From Nitrospirota bacterium (GTDB lineage: Bacteria > Nitrospirota_A > Leptospirillia > Leptospirillales > Leptospirillaceae), in assembly GCA_021844275.1 (NCBI GenBank), contig JAKBTR010000101.1, positions 1 through 7,208 of the forward strand: a stretch of 7,208 bases of DNA, read 5' to 3'. Below, piece by piece: positions 6,683 through 7,208 of this stretch. The notes under the pieces are model-generated. The model was given only the letters and a program-made list of their open reading frames with translations. It was not told the origin of the DNA and made no database searches. The position numbers and the translations under genes are program-made. Position 1 is the first letter of the stretch, and the number at the start of each line of letters is the position of its first letter.

Positions 6683-6857
6683 GACCCTGCACTGTTCGAG
6701 AAACGGTTAAATTTGTTACCTACATCATTTTGAGAAATGGCATGTCAGTGCGCGTGGTGTGCATGCCCGGTCCCGGGAAGCCTGAAGCCGCCTACAATGC
6801 CGTACACCTTGTCACGCTAGGTATCTCAAGTGAAACCGTAACGGCAGATGCGGGGTT
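6683..6857 (+). ncRNA. ssrS: 6S RNA (SsrS), RNA polymerase inhibitor
   Basis: 6S RNA binds sigma-70 RNA polymerase by imitating an open promoter and lowers transcription in stationary phase. The apical segment GCATGCCCGGTCCCGGGAAG (6761-6780), followed by CCT, closely matches the conserved GCAUGCUCGGUCC...GAAGCCU of proteobacterial 6S RNA; further on ACACCTTG (6804-6811) corresponds to its CACCUUG. The fold can be drawn by hand. The closing stem is 6685-6694 with 6845-6855 (ten pairs, one bulged A, one G-U). Inner stems are 6703-6708 with 6834-6839 and 6730-6735 with 6824-6829, then an asymmetric bubble (6736-6751 against 6818-6823). The apical arm follows from 6752-6756 with 6813-6817 and 6757-6760 with 6804-6807. 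Length, about 175 nt, is normal. The place right after zapA is the classical one. Ends are estimated from the closing stem and the candidate promoter. Confidence 0.9.
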
Positions 6858-6896
6858 TTGTCCGTCAAGACTTCCTCATTTGCGGGTTCGGTCCTT

Positions 6897-7208
6897 ATGA
6901 AGTCTCTCTTTGAGCCTGCGTCTCAAAAGCCGCTTTCTTCTCTTCTTTTTCCAGACCGTCCGGAAGAATTTCTCGGACAACCCCATCTCATGGGGGAACG
7001 CGGGATTCTGCGACGGTTGATTGCCGTTCGATCTTTCCGTTCCATGGTCATTCATGGTCCTCCGGGATGCGGGAAATCCGCTTTCGTCCATTTGCTGCAG
7101 AAGGTGCTCCCGTTTCATTTTGAGGTTGTCCGGGCGGGTGAGTCTTCGGGGGGGGAGCTGAAGAAAGCAATCGACAGAGGCGTCTCCTATCGTCAGTCGG
7201 GTCAGGAT
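6897..7208 (+). CDS. rarA: Replication-associated recombination protein RarA (MgsA), N-terminal part (runs off the right edge)
   Basis: The 104 residues in the window are the start of an AAA+ ATPase related to clamp loaders and RuvB, which acts at stalled replication forks in the cytoplasm. The RarA N-terminal pattern is visible: KPLSSLLFPDRPEEFLGQPHLMG (compare PLA.RMRP...L.E..GQ.HL), then GILRRLIAVRSFRSMVIHG, the Walker A loop GPPGCGKS at residues 54-61, and the following helix where ELKKAIDRG matches the I-R.AIE.A segment of RarA. Walker B and later motifs are outside the window. Walker A has Cys-Gly-Lys-Ser instead of the usual Thr-Gly-Lys-Thr, which should still bind nucleotide. The ATG at 6897 has no convincing Shine-Dalgarno. 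It lies about 40 bases after the predicted 3' end of the 6S RNA, so the two may share a transcript, as ssrS does with its downstream gene in E. coli. Confidence 0.87.
   Translation, partial: MKSLFEPASQKPLSSLLFPDRPEEFLGQPHLMGERGILRRLIAVRSFRSMVIHGPPGCGKSAFVHLLQKVLPFHFEVVRAGESSGGELKKAIDRGVSYRQSGQD

Noticed and set aside
6876..7118. Minus-strand frame of 80 residues opposite the start of rarA
   Set aside because: The plus strand encodes a recognisable RarA N-terminus with Walker A, and the minus frame is a basic low-complexity shadow.

Overview
The window looks like chromosomal DNA of a Gram-negative bacterium with moderately high GC (about 55-57% by eye). It encodes an RNase J, which Enterobacteria lack, together with a TonB-family envelope protein, a periplasmic lytic transglycosylase and a 6S RNA of the zapA-linked, proteobacterial-like type. 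That mix fits Nitrospirota or deep Proteobacteria. My best guess is a Leptospirillum-like organism, but this is inference from gene content and protein style, not a database match. Nothing here looks like a phage, an insertion sequence, a CRISPR array or a recently acquired island. All the genes are housekeeping in type and tightly packed.

Left half (positions 1 to about 2830, minus strand): a compact operon rsmA(ksgA) -> rnj -> ftsK. It encodes the 16S rRNA dimethyladenosine transferase, ribonuclease J, and the first 70 or so residues of the FtsK/SpoIIIE DNA translocase, which runs off the left edge. rsmA and rnj overlap by four bases (GTGA), and rnj and ftsK are separated by about 11 bases or touch. 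The 5' end of rsmA is odd. The conserved N-terminal KSLGQNFL motif lies upstream of the first in-frame ATG, and the frame reaches a stop without any ATG, GTG or TTG. A run of nine A sits in that stretch. Loss of one A would join the frame to an upstream ATG, and a Shine-Dalgarno-like AGAAGGA also precedes an in-frame ATC.

Right half (2911 to 7208, plus strand), read divergently: a TonB-family protein overlaps by 14 bases a 688-residue Slt-type lytic transglycosylase with a signal peptide. Next come a short charged coiled-coil protein (possibly ZapB-like) and a ZapA-like protein that overlaps it by 20 bases. A 6S RNA of about 175 nt (ssrS) follows, and then the start of rarA (AAA+ replication/recombination ATPase), which runs off the right edge. 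The layout coiled-coil / zapA / ssrS matches the classical arrangement in Proteobacteria, with rarA in the downstream place.

Functionally, one arm serves ribosome maturation, RNA decay and chromosome segregation. The other serves envelope energisation, peptidoglycan turnover, Z-ring assembly, global control of RNA polymerase by 6S RNA, and replication-fork maintenance. The most informative non-protein feature is the 6S RNA with a candidate sigma-70 promoter inside the end of zapA. The most unusual feature is the rsmA start region.
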